NCBI GenBank assembly: GCA_036489765.1
Contig: DASXFE010000132.1
Coordinates: 87,049 to 151,048, forward strand
Origin: DATARH01 sp036489765
GTDB lineage: Bacteria > Pseudomonadota > Alphaproteobacteria > ATCC43930 > CGMCC-115725
Direction of reading: 5' to 3'
Length of the DNA: 64,000 nt
Shown: positions 52,781 through 60,948 of the stretch, piece by piece
How the letters are laid out: the number at the start of each line of letters is the position of its first letter
Position numbering within the stretch: the first letter of the stretch is position 1
Notes under the pieces: generated by a model
The model's database searches: none
What the model saw: the letters and a program-made list of their open reading frames with translations, nothing else
What the model was told of the DNA's origin: nothing
Translations under genes and position numbers: made by a program

Positions 52781-53654
52781 CGAGGCGCTAGTCGCCTATC
52801 TCGATGGCGAGCTCGACGAGACCGCTCGCCTGGACGTCGATTCGTGGCTCGAAGGGGATGCTGCGGCGCGCGACCGGCTGGTTGCAATGGCGGCGTCGGC
52901 GAGCCTGGTGCGCAGCGTCTTCGCCGAAACCCTCAACGAGGAATTGCCCGAGCGGCTGATCGCTGCCGCGCGCGGCGAATCGGCCGCGGGGTCGGCCAGC
53001 GATTCGGCCAGGCCACCCGAGGCCGAGATCATCCGCTTTGCCCCGCCGCCGCCAAAGCTGTCCACGACCGCCGGGTTCCGCCGCTGGGGTCCGATGGCCG
53101 CCGCCGCGGCGCTCGTCTTTGGCGTCGGGCTCGGCGGCGCCGGTGGGTATTACGGCATCCCGGCGCTCGTCAAGTGGAGCTCGGCTCCGCCGACGAACGC
53201 GCTCAACACCGCCACCAACGACTGGCTCAACAACGCCGCCGGCTATTACAAGCTGGCCGTCGCCGCGGGCGACAACACCTTTGTCGACGTGCCGGCGACC
53301 GGCGACCCGAAAGAGGCGCTGCAGAAGATCAGCCAGGAGCTGCCGCAGCAGGTCCGGTTGCCCAACCTCAAGCCGTGGGGCCTCAATTTCCGCGGCGCCC
53401 GCCTCGTCGTCGAGGCCGGCCGGCCGGCGGCGCAACTGATCTATACGACCGACAACAAGGCGATCGGGCCGCTGACGCTGATCATCGGCTCGTCGAAAGA
53501 GCCGGACAGCCAGCCGACCTTCGACCACCGCCAGGACGTGAACCTGTTGTACTGGCGCCACCAGGGGCGCGCCTACGTGCTCGTCGGCCAGGCCGATATC
53601 GGCTATCTGTGGGGCATCGCCAACGACGTCGCCTGGCAGCTCGACGCGATCTGA
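52764..53654 (+). CDS. Membrane anti-sigma factor
   Basis: This 296-residue protein starts MLTRSDEALVAYLDGELDET, the anti-sigma fold that grips the sigma factor, here without the HxxxCxxC zinc motif. A single transmembrane helix lies near residues 107-128 (GPMAAAAALVFGVGLGGAGG), followed by a ~165-residue periplasmic sensor part (NDWLNNAAGYYKLAVAAGDN, LLYWRHQGRAYVLVGQAD). The periplasmic part resembles that of other anti-sigma proteins in the class. It is coupled to the sigma gene by overlap. Confidence 0.85.
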   Translation: MLTRSDEALVAYLDGELDETARLDVDSWLEGDAAARDRLVAMAASASLVRSVFAETLNEELPERLIAAARGESAAGSASDSARPPEAEIIRFAPPPPKLSTTAGFRRWGPMAAAAALVFGVGLGGAGGYYGIPALVKWSSAPPTNALNTATNDWLNNAAGYYKLAVAAGDNTFVDVPATGDPKEALQKISQELPQQVRLPNLKPWGLNFRGARLVVEAGRPAAQLIYTTDNKAIGPLTLIIGSSKEPDSQPTFDHRQDVNLLYWRHQGRAYVLVGQADIGYLWGIANDVAWQLDAI

Positions 53655-53752
53655 CAACCGCGGCCGCGCGGGGCCGCGGAACGGGCGGCCCCGGTATGCT
53701 TCAAACTCATGTATACTGGCGCACTGAGACAATCACGCATCGGACGCCGCCG

Positions 53753-54433
53753 ATGAGATTGCTGCTGGTCGAGGATAACGAGCGCTTCGCCGCGCTGTTG
53801 AAGCAGGGGCTGGCGGCGGCCGGCTTCACGGTGGACGTGCTGTCGACGGCGGCCGATGCGGCCGCGGCGCTTCGCACGAGCCGGCCCGACGTGGTGATCC
53901 TCGACCTCGGCCTGCCCGACGCCGACGGGCTCACCGTGCTGAGCGAGATGCGCGATCGGGGTGACGCGACCCCCGTCCTGATCCTGACGGCGCGCGGCAG
54001 CGTCAAGGACCGGGTCGGCGGCCTGCAGAGCGGCGCCGACGATTACATGGTCAAGCCCTTTGCGCTCGAAGAGCTGGTCGCGCGGCTGCACGCGCTACTG
54101 CGTCGCCCGGGCAATCTGCTCGGCCTTGCGCTGAGGCTCGGCAACCTGACGCTCGACACAGTCGCGCGTCAGGTCTTTGTCGGCGAGGCGCCCGTGGCGT
54201 TCTCGGCGCGCGAGGTCGCGGTGCTCGAGCACCTGCTGCGCCGCAGCGGCCGCGTCGTCGCCAAGACCCTCCTCGAAAGCAGCCTTTACGGCCTCTCTCA
54301 GGAGGTCGGGTCCAATGCGGTCGAAGTCTATGTCCACCGGCTGCGACGCCACCTCGCCGAGATCGGCGCCTCGGTGCAGGTGCACACGGTGCGCGGTGTC
54401 GGCTACATGATCGCCGAGGGTGTCGCCGCATGA
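53753..54433 (+). CDS. OmpR/PhoB family response regulator
   Basis: This 226-residue protein has a receiver domain with Asp8, phospho-acceptor Asp51 (VVILDLGLPDADG), Thr79 and Lys101 (DDYMVKPF), then a winged-helix DNA-binding domain (FSAREVAVLEHLLRRSGRVV, NAVEVYVHRLRRHL, VRGVGYMI). It overlaps the kinase gene by four bases (ATGA). The layout is QseB/TctD-like. Confidence 0.94.
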   Translation: MRLLLVEDNERFAALLKQGLAAAGFTVDVLSTAADAAAALRTSRPDVVILDLGLPDADGLTVLSEMRDRGDATPVLILTARGSVKDRVGGLQSGADDYMVKPFALEELVARLHALLRRPGNLLGLALRLGNLTLDTVARQVFVGEAPVAFSAREVAVLEHLLRRSGRVVAKTLLESSLYGLSQEVGSNAVEVYVHRLRRHLAEIGASVQVHTVRGVGYMIAEGVAA

Positions 54434-55827
54434 CGCCCGTGCGCTCGGTCGTCCGCCGCACGATCGCGCTGCACCTGACCGCGATCTCGGTGACGGCGAT
54501 CCTGATGCCGCTGGCGCTCTATCTGATGCTGCAACGCGCCGCCGACGATCTGCACGTGCGCGCGCTGCGCGAGCAGGCCGCCGAGCTCGTTCGCGCGATC
54601 AGCCGCGGTGCGGACGGCAAGCTACACGTCCACCTGCCGCCGCGACTGGAAGACCTCTATTCGCCGGACTACGCGCGCTATTCCTACGCCGTCGGCGAGG
54701 CGGACGGGCACGTTCTGCTCGCCTCGTTCCCCAACAAGCACTCGGTGACCCGCACGACCCCGCCGATGGATCAGGTGGTGCCGTTCACCGGCTGGTACAA
54801 CGGCGTCCAGATCTTCGGCATCAGCATGCCGGTCGAGATCGCCGGCGAGAAATTGTGGATTCAGGTGTCGCAGGATCTCGCCCACCGCGACGTCCTGATC
54901 GACGACATCGTCAACGACTTCTTCAGCCGCGTCGGCTGGATCACCGCGCCGATCTTCCTGCTGCTCCTCGCGATCGACGTCGTGATCATCCGGCGCACAA
55001 TCCGGCCGATCGTCGGCGCCTCGGCGCTCGCCCAGCGCATCGGCCCGTCGAGCACCGACCTGCGTCTGCCCGAGGCCGGGATGCCGCGCGAGGTGCTGCC
55101 GCTGGTGCGCGCCGTCAACCAGGCCCTCGACCGGCTCGAAGAGGGGTTTCGCAACCAGCGCGCCTTCACCGCCGACGCCGCCCACGAATTGCGTACGCCG
55201 CTGGCGATCCTCAGGACTCAGATCGACATGATCCGCGACCGCGACCTCGCACAGTCGCTACGCGCGGATGTCGAGAACATGAGCCGGCTCGTCAACCAGC
55301 TCCTCGAGATCGCCGAGCTCGAGACGGTCGAGATCGACCCCGGCGAGACCGCCGACCTCGTCGCGGTGTCGACCGAGATCGCGGGCTTCCTCGCCCCGCT
55401 GGCGCTGTCGCGATACCGCACCGTCGCCGTGTCCGGCACCCAAGGCCCGGTGCTGGTGCACGGCAACGCCGACACGATCGGCCGCGCCGTGCGCAACCTC
55501 GTCGAGAACGCGCTCGCGCACACACCGGCCGGAACCGTGGTCGAGATCTCGGTCGAGCCTGAGGGCGTGTTGCGGGTCAGCGACAGCGGCCCGGGCGTCC
55601 CGCCCGCCGACCGCGAGTACATCTTCCGCCGTTTCTGGCGTCGCGACCGCCGCGGCACGGGCAGCTCGGGCCTCGGCCTCGCCATCGTCTCGGAGATCGC
55701 CAGGATGTACGGCGCCACGGTCTCGGTCGGCGATAATCCCGACGGCGGCGCCGCCTTCGCGCTCAAATTCCCCGCGGTGCTCGCCGCCCGGCGGGAGCCG
55801 ACCCCGGAGCTGATGGCGGCGAAGTAA
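54430..55827 (+). CDS. Sensor histidine kinase (QseC/TctE-like)
   Basis: The 465-residue kinase has a first membrane helix (about 15-35), a periplasmic sensor domain of about 135 residues, a second helix (about 175-195), HAMP, and a dimerisation helix with His252 (DAAHELRTPLAIL). ATP-binding boxes follow: NLVENALAHTPAG (N), VSDSGPGVPP (G1), YIFRRFWRRDR (F) and SSGLGLAIV (G2). It phosphorylates the regulator encoded just upstream. The signal is unknown; the TctE-like layout suggests a carboxylate or metal. Confidence 0.94.
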   Translation: MTPVRSVVRRTIALHLTAISVTAILMPLALYLMLQRAADDLHVRALREQAAELVRAISRGADGKLHVHLPPRLEDLYSPDYARYSYAVGEADGHVLLASFPNKHSVTRTTPPMDQVVPFTGWYNGVQIFGISMPVEIAGEKLWIQVSQDLAHRDVLIDDIVNDFFSRVGWITAPIFLLLLAIDVVIIRRTIRPIVGASALAQRIGPSSTDLRLPEAGMPREVLPLVRAVNQALDRLEEGFRNQRAFTADAAHELRTPLAILRTQIDMIRDRDLAQSLRADVENMSRLVNQLLEIAELETVEIDPGETADLVAVSTEIAGFLAPLALSRYRTVAVSGTQGPVLVHGNADTIGRAVRNLVENALAHTPAGTVVEISVEPEGVLRVSDSGPGVPPADREYIFRRFWRRDRRGTGSSGLGLAIVSEIARMYGATVSVGDNPDGGAAFALKFPAVLAARREPTPELMAAK

Positions 55828-55829
55828 CC

Positions 55830-56306
55830 TTAGTCCGGGCGCCCCGACTGAAGCTGGATGTAGTTTTCGATCCCGATCTTATCGATCAGGCCGATCTGGG
55901 TCTCGAGGAAGTCGACGTGCTCTTCCTCGCCCTGGAGGATCGACTCGAACAGCTCGCGGCTGACGAAATCCCGCACGCTTTCGCAATGGGCGATCGCCTC
56001 GCGCAGGAGCGGCATCGCCGCCTGCTCCAGCTTGAGGTCGCAATCGAGCAATTCGGCGACGTTCTCGCCGATCAGCAATTTGTTGAGGTCTTGCAGGTTG
56101 GGCAGCCCGTCGAGAAACAGGATGCGGTCGATCAGCCGGTCGGCGTGCTTCATCTCGTCGATCGACTCTTTGTACTCGTAGTCGCCGAGCTTGGTGACGC
56201 CCCAATGCCGCAGCATCCGCGAGTGCAGGAAATACTGATTGATCGCCGTCAGCTCGTTTTTCAGCACCGCGTTCAGATGCTGGATGACGGTCCGGTCGCC
56301 TTGCAT
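55830..56306 (-). CDS. bfr: Bacterioferritin
   Basis: In this 158-residue protein all ferroxidase ligands are present: Glu18, Tyr25, Glu51, His54, Glu94, Glu127 and His130. The haem-binding Met52 is also present. It forms 24-subunit iron-storage shells with haem. It is convergent with the kinase gene (3-bp gap) and lies downstream of bfd on the same strand. Confidence 0.96.
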   Translation of the reverse strand: MQGDRTVIQHLNAVLKNELTAINQYFLHSRMLRHWGVTKLGDYEYKESIDEMKHADRLIDRILFLDGLPNLQDLNKLLIGENVAELLDCDLKLEQAAMPLLREAIAHCESVRDFVSRELFESILQGEEEHVDFLETQIGLIDKIGIENYIQLQSGRPD

Positions 56307-56385
56307 GCTGCGCCTCCGGTGTGCTTCCGCAGAAGCTTAACCGAGGAAACGCACAACCGGGAGGAAGATTGCAGTCCGGTTGCGA

Positions 56386-56583
56386 TCAGTCGTCGCCGCC
56401 GGCCTCCTGCGCCGCGATGACCGCCGTGGACTGACGGATCATCCGGCGGGCGAACGGCACGCACTTGCAGCATTGGAGTTCGCAGCCGAGCGAGCGGTAT
56501 ACCGTGGCGACCGAGCAATCCTCGCCGGCGGTATGGCTGCGCAGGTCGCGGTCGGTGATGGCATTGCACAGGCAAACGTACAT
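56386..56583 (-). CDS. bfd: Bacterioferritin-associated ferredoxin
   Basis: The 65-residue protein begins MYVCLCNAITDRDLRSHTAG. The [2Fe-2S] ligands Cys4, Cys6, Cys38 and Cys41 show the Bfd spacing. It reduces ferric iron in Bfr for release. The gene order bfd-bfr suggests co-transcription over a 79-bp gap. Confidence 0.93.
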   Translation of the reverse strand: MYVCLCNAITDRDLRSHTAGEDCSVATVYRSLGCELQCCKCVPFARRMIRQSTAVIAAQEAGGDD

Positions 56584-56782
56584 GCGTGCCTCGGGGTTGT
56601 CCCTGACCGGCTATTTAGCAGCGTTGCGAATGCCTCGCAACATCACTCGCACGCATAGCCCTATGCACGAAAGCGAGGCTCACCCTCCCCGCCCCGCGCG
56701 TCAAGCGCCTCGCAACCCGCGCGCCGGCTGCTATGCTGGCTCGGCAATCCAATCAAATCCCCAAAACCGAGGAGACGCGAAC

Positions 56783-57340
56783 ATGGCCGAAACCCCGACC
56801 TTTGGTCGTTATGCCGAGATCCCCTACGACGAGATGACCCCGGCGCAGAAGGAAGGCTATAGCTCGCTGATCGAGAGCCGCGGGCGCCTCCCCGGCCCTA
56901 ACAAGATCTACGTCCACAACCCCGCGCTGGTTAAGGTAATGGGTCCGCTCGGCGCCTATTTCCGCACCGGGTATTCGCTCTCCGAGCGGGAGCGCGAGAT
57001 CGCGGTCGTCGTCACCAATGCCCATTGGCACTCGATCTACCCGACCAACGCGCATGAGCGCGCCGGCAAGGCCGCCGGCCTCCCCGACGACAAGGTCGAG
57101 GCGATGCTGGCCGGCCAGCCGACCTCCTTTGACGACGAGCGCGAGCAGGTTGTGTACGAGATGGCGGTGAGCCTGATCAACTCGCGCTGGGTCTCGAAAG
57201 GCCTCTTCGACCGCGCCGTCAAGGCTCTCGGCCACGAAGGCATCACCGACGTGACCTGCCTCATGGGCTTCTACACCAGCGTGTCGATGACCCTCGCCAT
57301 GTACGACGTCCCGGCCGGGGCGGAAGGATTGGCGCGGTAG
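56783..57340 (+). CDS. Carboxymuconolactone decarboxylase family protein
   Basis: The ATG after GAGGAGACG gives 185 residues. The core is YSLSEREREIAVVVTNAHWH, then SIYPTNAHERAGKAAGLPDD. This is the CMD/AhpD fold, but the redox CxxC of AhpD is replaced by AHWH, so peroxidase-type chemistry is unlikely. Its neighbours (Rieske oxygenase, amidohydrolase) suggest a role in aromatic breakdown. Confidence 0.85.
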   Translation: MAETPTFGRYAEIPYDEMTPAQKEGYSSLIESRGRLPGPNKIYVHNPALVKVMGPLGAYFRTGYSLSEREREIAVVVTNAHWHSIYPTNAHERAGKAAGLPDDKVEAMLAGQPTSFDDEREQVVYEMAVSLINSRWVSKGLFDRAVKALGHEGITDVTCLMGFYTSVSMTLAMYDVPAGAEGLAR

Positions 57341-57352
57341 CCACCTCAACCA

Positions 57353-57397
57353 GTCGCCATCATTCCCTCACGCTGCGCGGGAGGGAATGATGGCGAC
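57353..57397. terminator. Perfect 17-bp stem between convergent genes
   Basis: GTCGCCATCATTCCCTC is repeated exactly in inverse at 57381-57397 around an 11-base loop. It begins 13 bases after the CMD-family stop and lies before the convergent duplicated-domain gene. A second stem with CCTTCCCCC arms follows at 57415-57438. There is no T-run; bidirectional termination or mRNA-end protection is likely. Confidence 0.6.
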
Positions 57398-57461
57398 AAC
57401 CGACGCCGCGAGCCCCTTCCCCCGCAAGCGGGGGAAGGTTGGGAGGGCGCTTACGATGCGG

Positions 57462-58301
57462 TCATGCCGATCGCGCTTCCCCCATCAAAATCTCCACGAA
57501 CTCCTTGAGCCTCATCCCAGGCCGCGCCCCCCTCTTTGCGGCAGCCTGGTTGACGTGCGACATCACTCCGTCGTGGTACAGCGCCCGCGCATCGCCGATC
57601 GGGGCGCTGTCGGCGGAGACCGCTCCGGCCGGGATGCCGCGCGCGTCGAGCGGGGCGAGGCGGGCGATGCCGGCGCCGTCCATCCCCCCGCCGCGACCGG
57701 CGTCGCTGAAAAAGCAGGCGTAGACGTCCGGCGCGACCGCGTTGTCCGGCCGGCCGCTCGCGACGGCACCGTGCGAGGCGGTGACGACGATCTGTCCGGC
57801 ATCCTCGGGCACGATCATGCCGATCGAGTCGGCGCAGACCAGGCGCGGCTCGCCGGGGTTGTCTCGGAGGATATGGCGGTTGCCCTCGGTGATCGCCGGC
57901 GGGAGCTGGGTCGGGGTCGGTGCCGCACGCATCCTCTCGGCGCAATCGCGCACGCTTTGCCCGACCGAGCATCCGAGCGCGGCGGCGGCCTCGTTGACGT
58001 GGCTGACGACGCCGTGCGCGAGCATATGGTCGCCGTCGCCGATATGGCAGGTCTGGGCGCCGGCGGTCGCGGCGGGAACGCCGATCCGGTCGAGGAATTC
58101 GAGCCCGACAATCCCGGCATCGTCCTTGCCGACCCCGGCATCGTTCATGACCACACCGCGCACCCGCCATTTCGATGCGTTGTACGCGTTGTAGCGGCCG
58201 CCGTACGACCCCGACACGATGACATGGCCATGATGGTGTCCGCGGCAGGCGGAGCAGCTCGGGACGGTCGAAATCGGTACGGTTTCCAGGTTCGCGCTCA
58301 T
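57462..58301 (-). CDS. Unknown protein with two homologous halves
   Basis: The 279-residue protein consists of two related halves. Half one (about residues 24-122) runs GHHHGHVIVSGSYGG, NDAGVGKDDAGI, HIGDGDHMLAHGVVSHVNEA. Half two (about 165-275) runs QIVVTASHGAV, SDAGRGGGMDGAGI, PIGDARALYHDGVMSHVNQA. Shared positions are S/T-x-S, DAG-x-G, D-x-AGI, IGD and SHVN, plausible active-site elements. The N-terminus has CSACRGHHHGH. I cannot assign a family. It sits between the CMD-family and Rieske genes, so an aromatic-acid link is likely from context. Confidence 0.75.
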   Translation of the reverse strand: MSANLETVPISTVPSCSACRGHHHGHVIVSGSYGGRYNAYNASKWRVRGVVMNDAGVGKDDAGIVGLEFLDRIGVPAATAGAQTCHIGDGDHMLAHGVVSHVNEAAAALGCSVGQSVRDCAERMRAAPTPTQLPPAITEGNRHILRDNPGEPRLVCADSIGMIVPEDAGQIVVTASHGAVASGRPDNAVAPDVYACFFSDAGRGGGMDGAGIARLAPLDARGIPAGAVSADSAPIGDARALYHDGVMSHVNQAAAKRGARPGMRLKEFVEILMGEARSA

Positions 58302-58423
58302 CGTTGTGCTCCGCGGGATCGGCAGGCCTCAAACAGTTTCGCGGGCAACGCAAACGATGACAATATCACGCGAAAAGCACTGCACGAACGAGCTTGGGAG
58401 TCTCTACCCTACAGGAGGTTTCG

Positions 58424-59722
58424 ATGGTCACCAGGGCCCCGTATCTGAAGGCGCGGTATAGCGGCTATCACCACCGTCACGTCCCCAAGGAAGACACCGA
58501 GCTGACCCATGTCGGCCCCGACACGCCCTGTGGCGAGTACATGCGCCGCTTCTGGCAGCCGGTGTGCTATTCCGACGATTTGAAGGACCTGCCGCTCAAG
58601 CTGCGCATCCTGGGCGAGGACCTCGTCGCCTTCCGCGACGGCTCGGGCGAGGTGGGCGTGCTCGAACTTCACTGCCCGCATCGCGGCACCTCGCTCGAAT
58701 TCGGGCTCGTCGGCGAAAAGGGCATCCGCTGCTGCTATCACGGCTGGCTCTTCGGCTGCGACGGCACGATCCTAGAAACCCCGGGCGAGCCGGCTAAGAG
58801 CACCTTGAAGGACCGCCTCTTCCACGGCGCCTACCCGGTGCAGGAGGCGTTCGGCCTCGTCTTCGCCTATCTGGGCCCACCCGAGGAGATGCCGGCCTTT
58901 CCGATCTACGACAGCTTTGTCCGCCCCGGCTATCGGGTGGTTCCCGGCCAGAAATACATCTATCCGTGCAATTGGCTGCAGATCCTCGAAAACACGATGG
59001 ACGCGATCCACACCTCGTTCCTGCACACGATCGTCAGCGGCGCCGTGTTTACCGACGAGTTCGGCGTCCTCCCCGAGCTCGAATTCATGGAGACCCCGGT
59101 CGGCATCATCTACATCGCGACGCGGCGGGTCGGCGACAACGTCTGGTCGCGCTCGGTCGAGAATGTGCTGCCCAACCTGCAGCAGGTCGCGCCGGTGTGG
59201 GAAACGGGGCAGAAGGAGATCGCCTTTAGCGGCCCGATGATGAGCCGCTGGGTCGTGCCGATCGACGACACCAACGCGATGTACATCGAGCTCCGCCATG
59301 TCAGCGAGACCCCCGGCATCGAAACGCCCGACTGGTGGGTCGACCGCTCGCAGATGCTCGCCGGCCAGATGCCCCCCGACACCTACGAGCAGGCCCAGCG
59401 CCGTCCGCAGGATTTCGAGGCGCAGGTGTCGCAGCGCCCGATCGCCGTCCACGGCATGGAACACCTCGGCACCACCGACCGCGGCATCACGATGCTGAGG
59501 AACCAGATCCGCCGCGGCATCAAGGACGTGAAAACGGGCCAGGACCCGCAAGGCCTCTTCCGCACCGACACGGGCGCGATCCCGACCTACTGCAACAACA
59601 CGGTCGTCCGCATCCCGCCCGCGAAATCCGAGGAAGCCGACAAGAAGCTGATGCGCGAGACGGGACGGAGACTGGCCGCAGGTTATCTGAAGGCGCCCCC
59701 ACTTCTCGACGCCGCGGAGTAG
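58424..59722 (+). CDS. Rieske non-haem iron oxygenase, alpha subunit
   Basis: The start with a consensus AGGAGG site gives 432 residues. The Rieske [2Fe-2S] ligands are Cys84/His86 (CPHRGTSLEF) and Cys103/His106 (CCYHGWLF). The mononuclear iron site is in ENTMDAIHTSFLH (Asp193, His196, His201). It matches the phthalate 4,5-dioxygenase/vanillate demethylase-like group (PobA/VanA type), which hydroxylates or demethylates aromatics with an external reductase. No reductase gene is near. Confidence 0.92.
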   Translation: MVTRAPYLKARYSGYHHRHVPKEDTELTHVGPDTPCGEYMRRFWQPVCYSDDLKDLPLKLRILGEDLVAFRDGSGEVGVLELHCPHRGTSLEFGLVGEKGIRCCYHGWLFGCDGTILETPGEPAKSTLKDRLFHGAYPVQEAFGLVFAYLGPPEEMPAFPIYDSFVRPGYRVVPGQKYIYPCNWLQILENTMDAIHTSFLHTIVSGAVFTDEFGVLPELEFMETPVGIIYIATRRVGDNVWSRSVENVLPNLQQVAPVWETGQKEIAFSGPMMSRWVVPIDDTNAMYIELRHVSETPGIETPDWWVDRSQMLAGQMPPDTYEQAQRRPQDFEAQVSQRPIAVHGMEHLGTTDRGITMLRNQIRRGIKDVKTGQDPQGLFRTDTGAIPTYCNNTVVRIPPAKSEEADKKLMRETGRRLAAGYLKAPPLLDAAE

Positions 59723-59800
59723 AGGAGCGCGGGCGTCCCGCCCGCCCCACACCCTCTCGCTTCGCGATCCACCCTCTCCCGCTTGCGGGAGAGGAAGGGA
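59723..59800. repeat. Repeat cluster: third GCGGGCGT copy plus a second hairpin
   Basis: GGAGCGCGGGCGTCCCGCCC (59725-59744) begins right after the Rieske stop codon and matches the copies at 16419 and 43576, here only as a half element. It is followed by CCCTCTCCCGCTTGCGGGAGAGG (about 59771-59793), another hairpin element of a type common in GC-rich proteobacteria. Confidence 0.65.
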
Positions 59801-59888
59801 CCCATCGCGACGGGATGGGAGGGTGAGGGTCGCGCGCTGACGCCGATATCGCTTACCATGCCCGCACCAGACCCGGCGGAGGAACCCT

Positions 59889-60698
59889 ATGCTGATCGTC
59901 GACGCGCAGATCCATCTCTGGACCAAGGGCTCGCCGCCGCCGCATCACCGGCAGACATCGCATTGGACCGCCGAGGAGGCGTTGCGAGAAATGGCGGAGG
60001 GCGGGGTCGATGCCGGGCTCGTCCACCCGCCCGGCTGGGATTCCGACTCTGTCGCGGTCGCCGAGGCCGCGGCGACGAAGTACCCGAGCAAATTCGCGAT
60101 CCTCGGCCATTTCCCGCCCGACAAGCCGGAAAGCCGCGGGCTCATCGCCGGCTGGAAGCAGCGCCCCGGCATGCTCGGCCTGCGCTGGGCCTTCACCCAG
60201 CCGCACCAGCAGACCTGGCTCACCGACGGCACGATGGATTGGCTGTGGCCGGAATGCGAAAAGGCCGGGATCCCGGTCGCGCTGATGGCGTCGAACCAGC
60301 TCCCGCTCCTCGGCGAGATCGCCGGAAAGCACCCCGGCCTCAAGCTCATCATCGACCATTACGGCCGCAACCGGAACGGCAAGGACGACGAGGCCCACGC
60401 CAACCAGGCCCAGCTCCTCGCCCTCGCCAAGCACCCAAACATCGCCGTCAAATGCACCGGCGCGCCGGGCAATTCGAGCCACCCCTACCCGTTCAAGAAC
60501 ATCCACAAATACACCCAGCAGATCGTCGAGACCTTCGGGCCGCAGCGCAGCTTCTGGGGCACCGACATCACCCGCATGCCGTGCTCGTGGCGCCAATGCG
60601 TGACGATGTTTACCGAGGAAATGCCGTGGCTCAAAGGCCGCGACCTCGAACTCGTCATGGGCCGCGCCCTGTGCGACTGGATCGGGTGGAAGCTGTAG
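59889..60698 (+). CDS. Amidohydrolase family 2 metal-dependent hydrolase
   Basis: The protein has 269 residues and a TIM-barrel fold. It begins MLIVDAQIHLWTKGSPPPHH, where the DAQIHLW form of the metal motif marks COG3618-type members. KLIIDHYGR carries another conserved Asp-His, and RSFWGTDITRM holds the late Asp. Such enzymes open lactones or decarboxylate ring acids. It lies 166 bp behind the Rieske gene and probably acts in the same pathway. Confidence 0.87.
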   Translation: MLIVDAQIHLWTKGSPPPHHRQTSHWTAEEALREMAEGGVDAGLVHPPGWDSDSVAVAEAAATKYPSKFAILGHFPPDKPESRGLIAGWKQRPGMLGLRWAFTQPHQQTWLTDGTMDWLWPECEKAGIPVALMASNQLPLLGEIAGKHPGLKLIIDHYGRNRNGKDDEAHANQAQLLALAKHPNIAVKCTGAPGNSSHPYPFKNIHKYTQQIVETFGPQRSFWGTDITRMPCSWRQCVTMFTEEMPWLKGRDLELVMGRALCDWIGWKL

Positions 60699-60756
60699 CC
60701 TCCCGACTCCGTCATCCCGGCGCAGGCCAGGACCTACGGTTCGACCGCACGGCGGC

Positions 60757-60840
60757 GCCGACACGCTGATCACCCTCAGCGACCACTCGACGATCCCGTT
60801 GAAGGGGGTCGCCAGCATCGAAGGCGGCTTCTTCAGCTAA
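60757..60840 (+). pseudogene. C-terminal remnant of an RTX/haemolysin-type protein
   Basis: An open stretch ending in TAA reads ADTLITLSDHSTIPLKGVAS, then IEGGFFS. This resembles the last residues (GxDTxITL...TITLxGV) of haemolysin-type calcium-binding proteins. No start, repeats or upstream coding sequence survive; the part before it is repeat-like non-coding DNA. It retains a good terminator 21 bases later. It is a leftover of a deleted gene. Confidence 0.5.
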
Positions 60841-60861
60841 CCCCCGCTCTGCGCCTCAACC

Positions 60862-60891
60862 AGCGGCCCACTCCGGCGGGCCGCTTTCTTT
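60862..60891 (+). terminator. Rho-independent terminator
   Basis: AGCGGCCC pairs with GGGCCGCT around an 8-base loop and is followed by TTCTTT. It would serve the lost RTX-type gene or the amidohydrolase gene upstream, and it insulates the fusion gene that starts at 60949. Confidence 0.8.
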
Positions 60892-60948
60892 GGTGGCAAC
60901 GCGCCGGCAAAGGGCCGAAACTCCGGCCCCCGAGAAAGAGGTTGAGCG

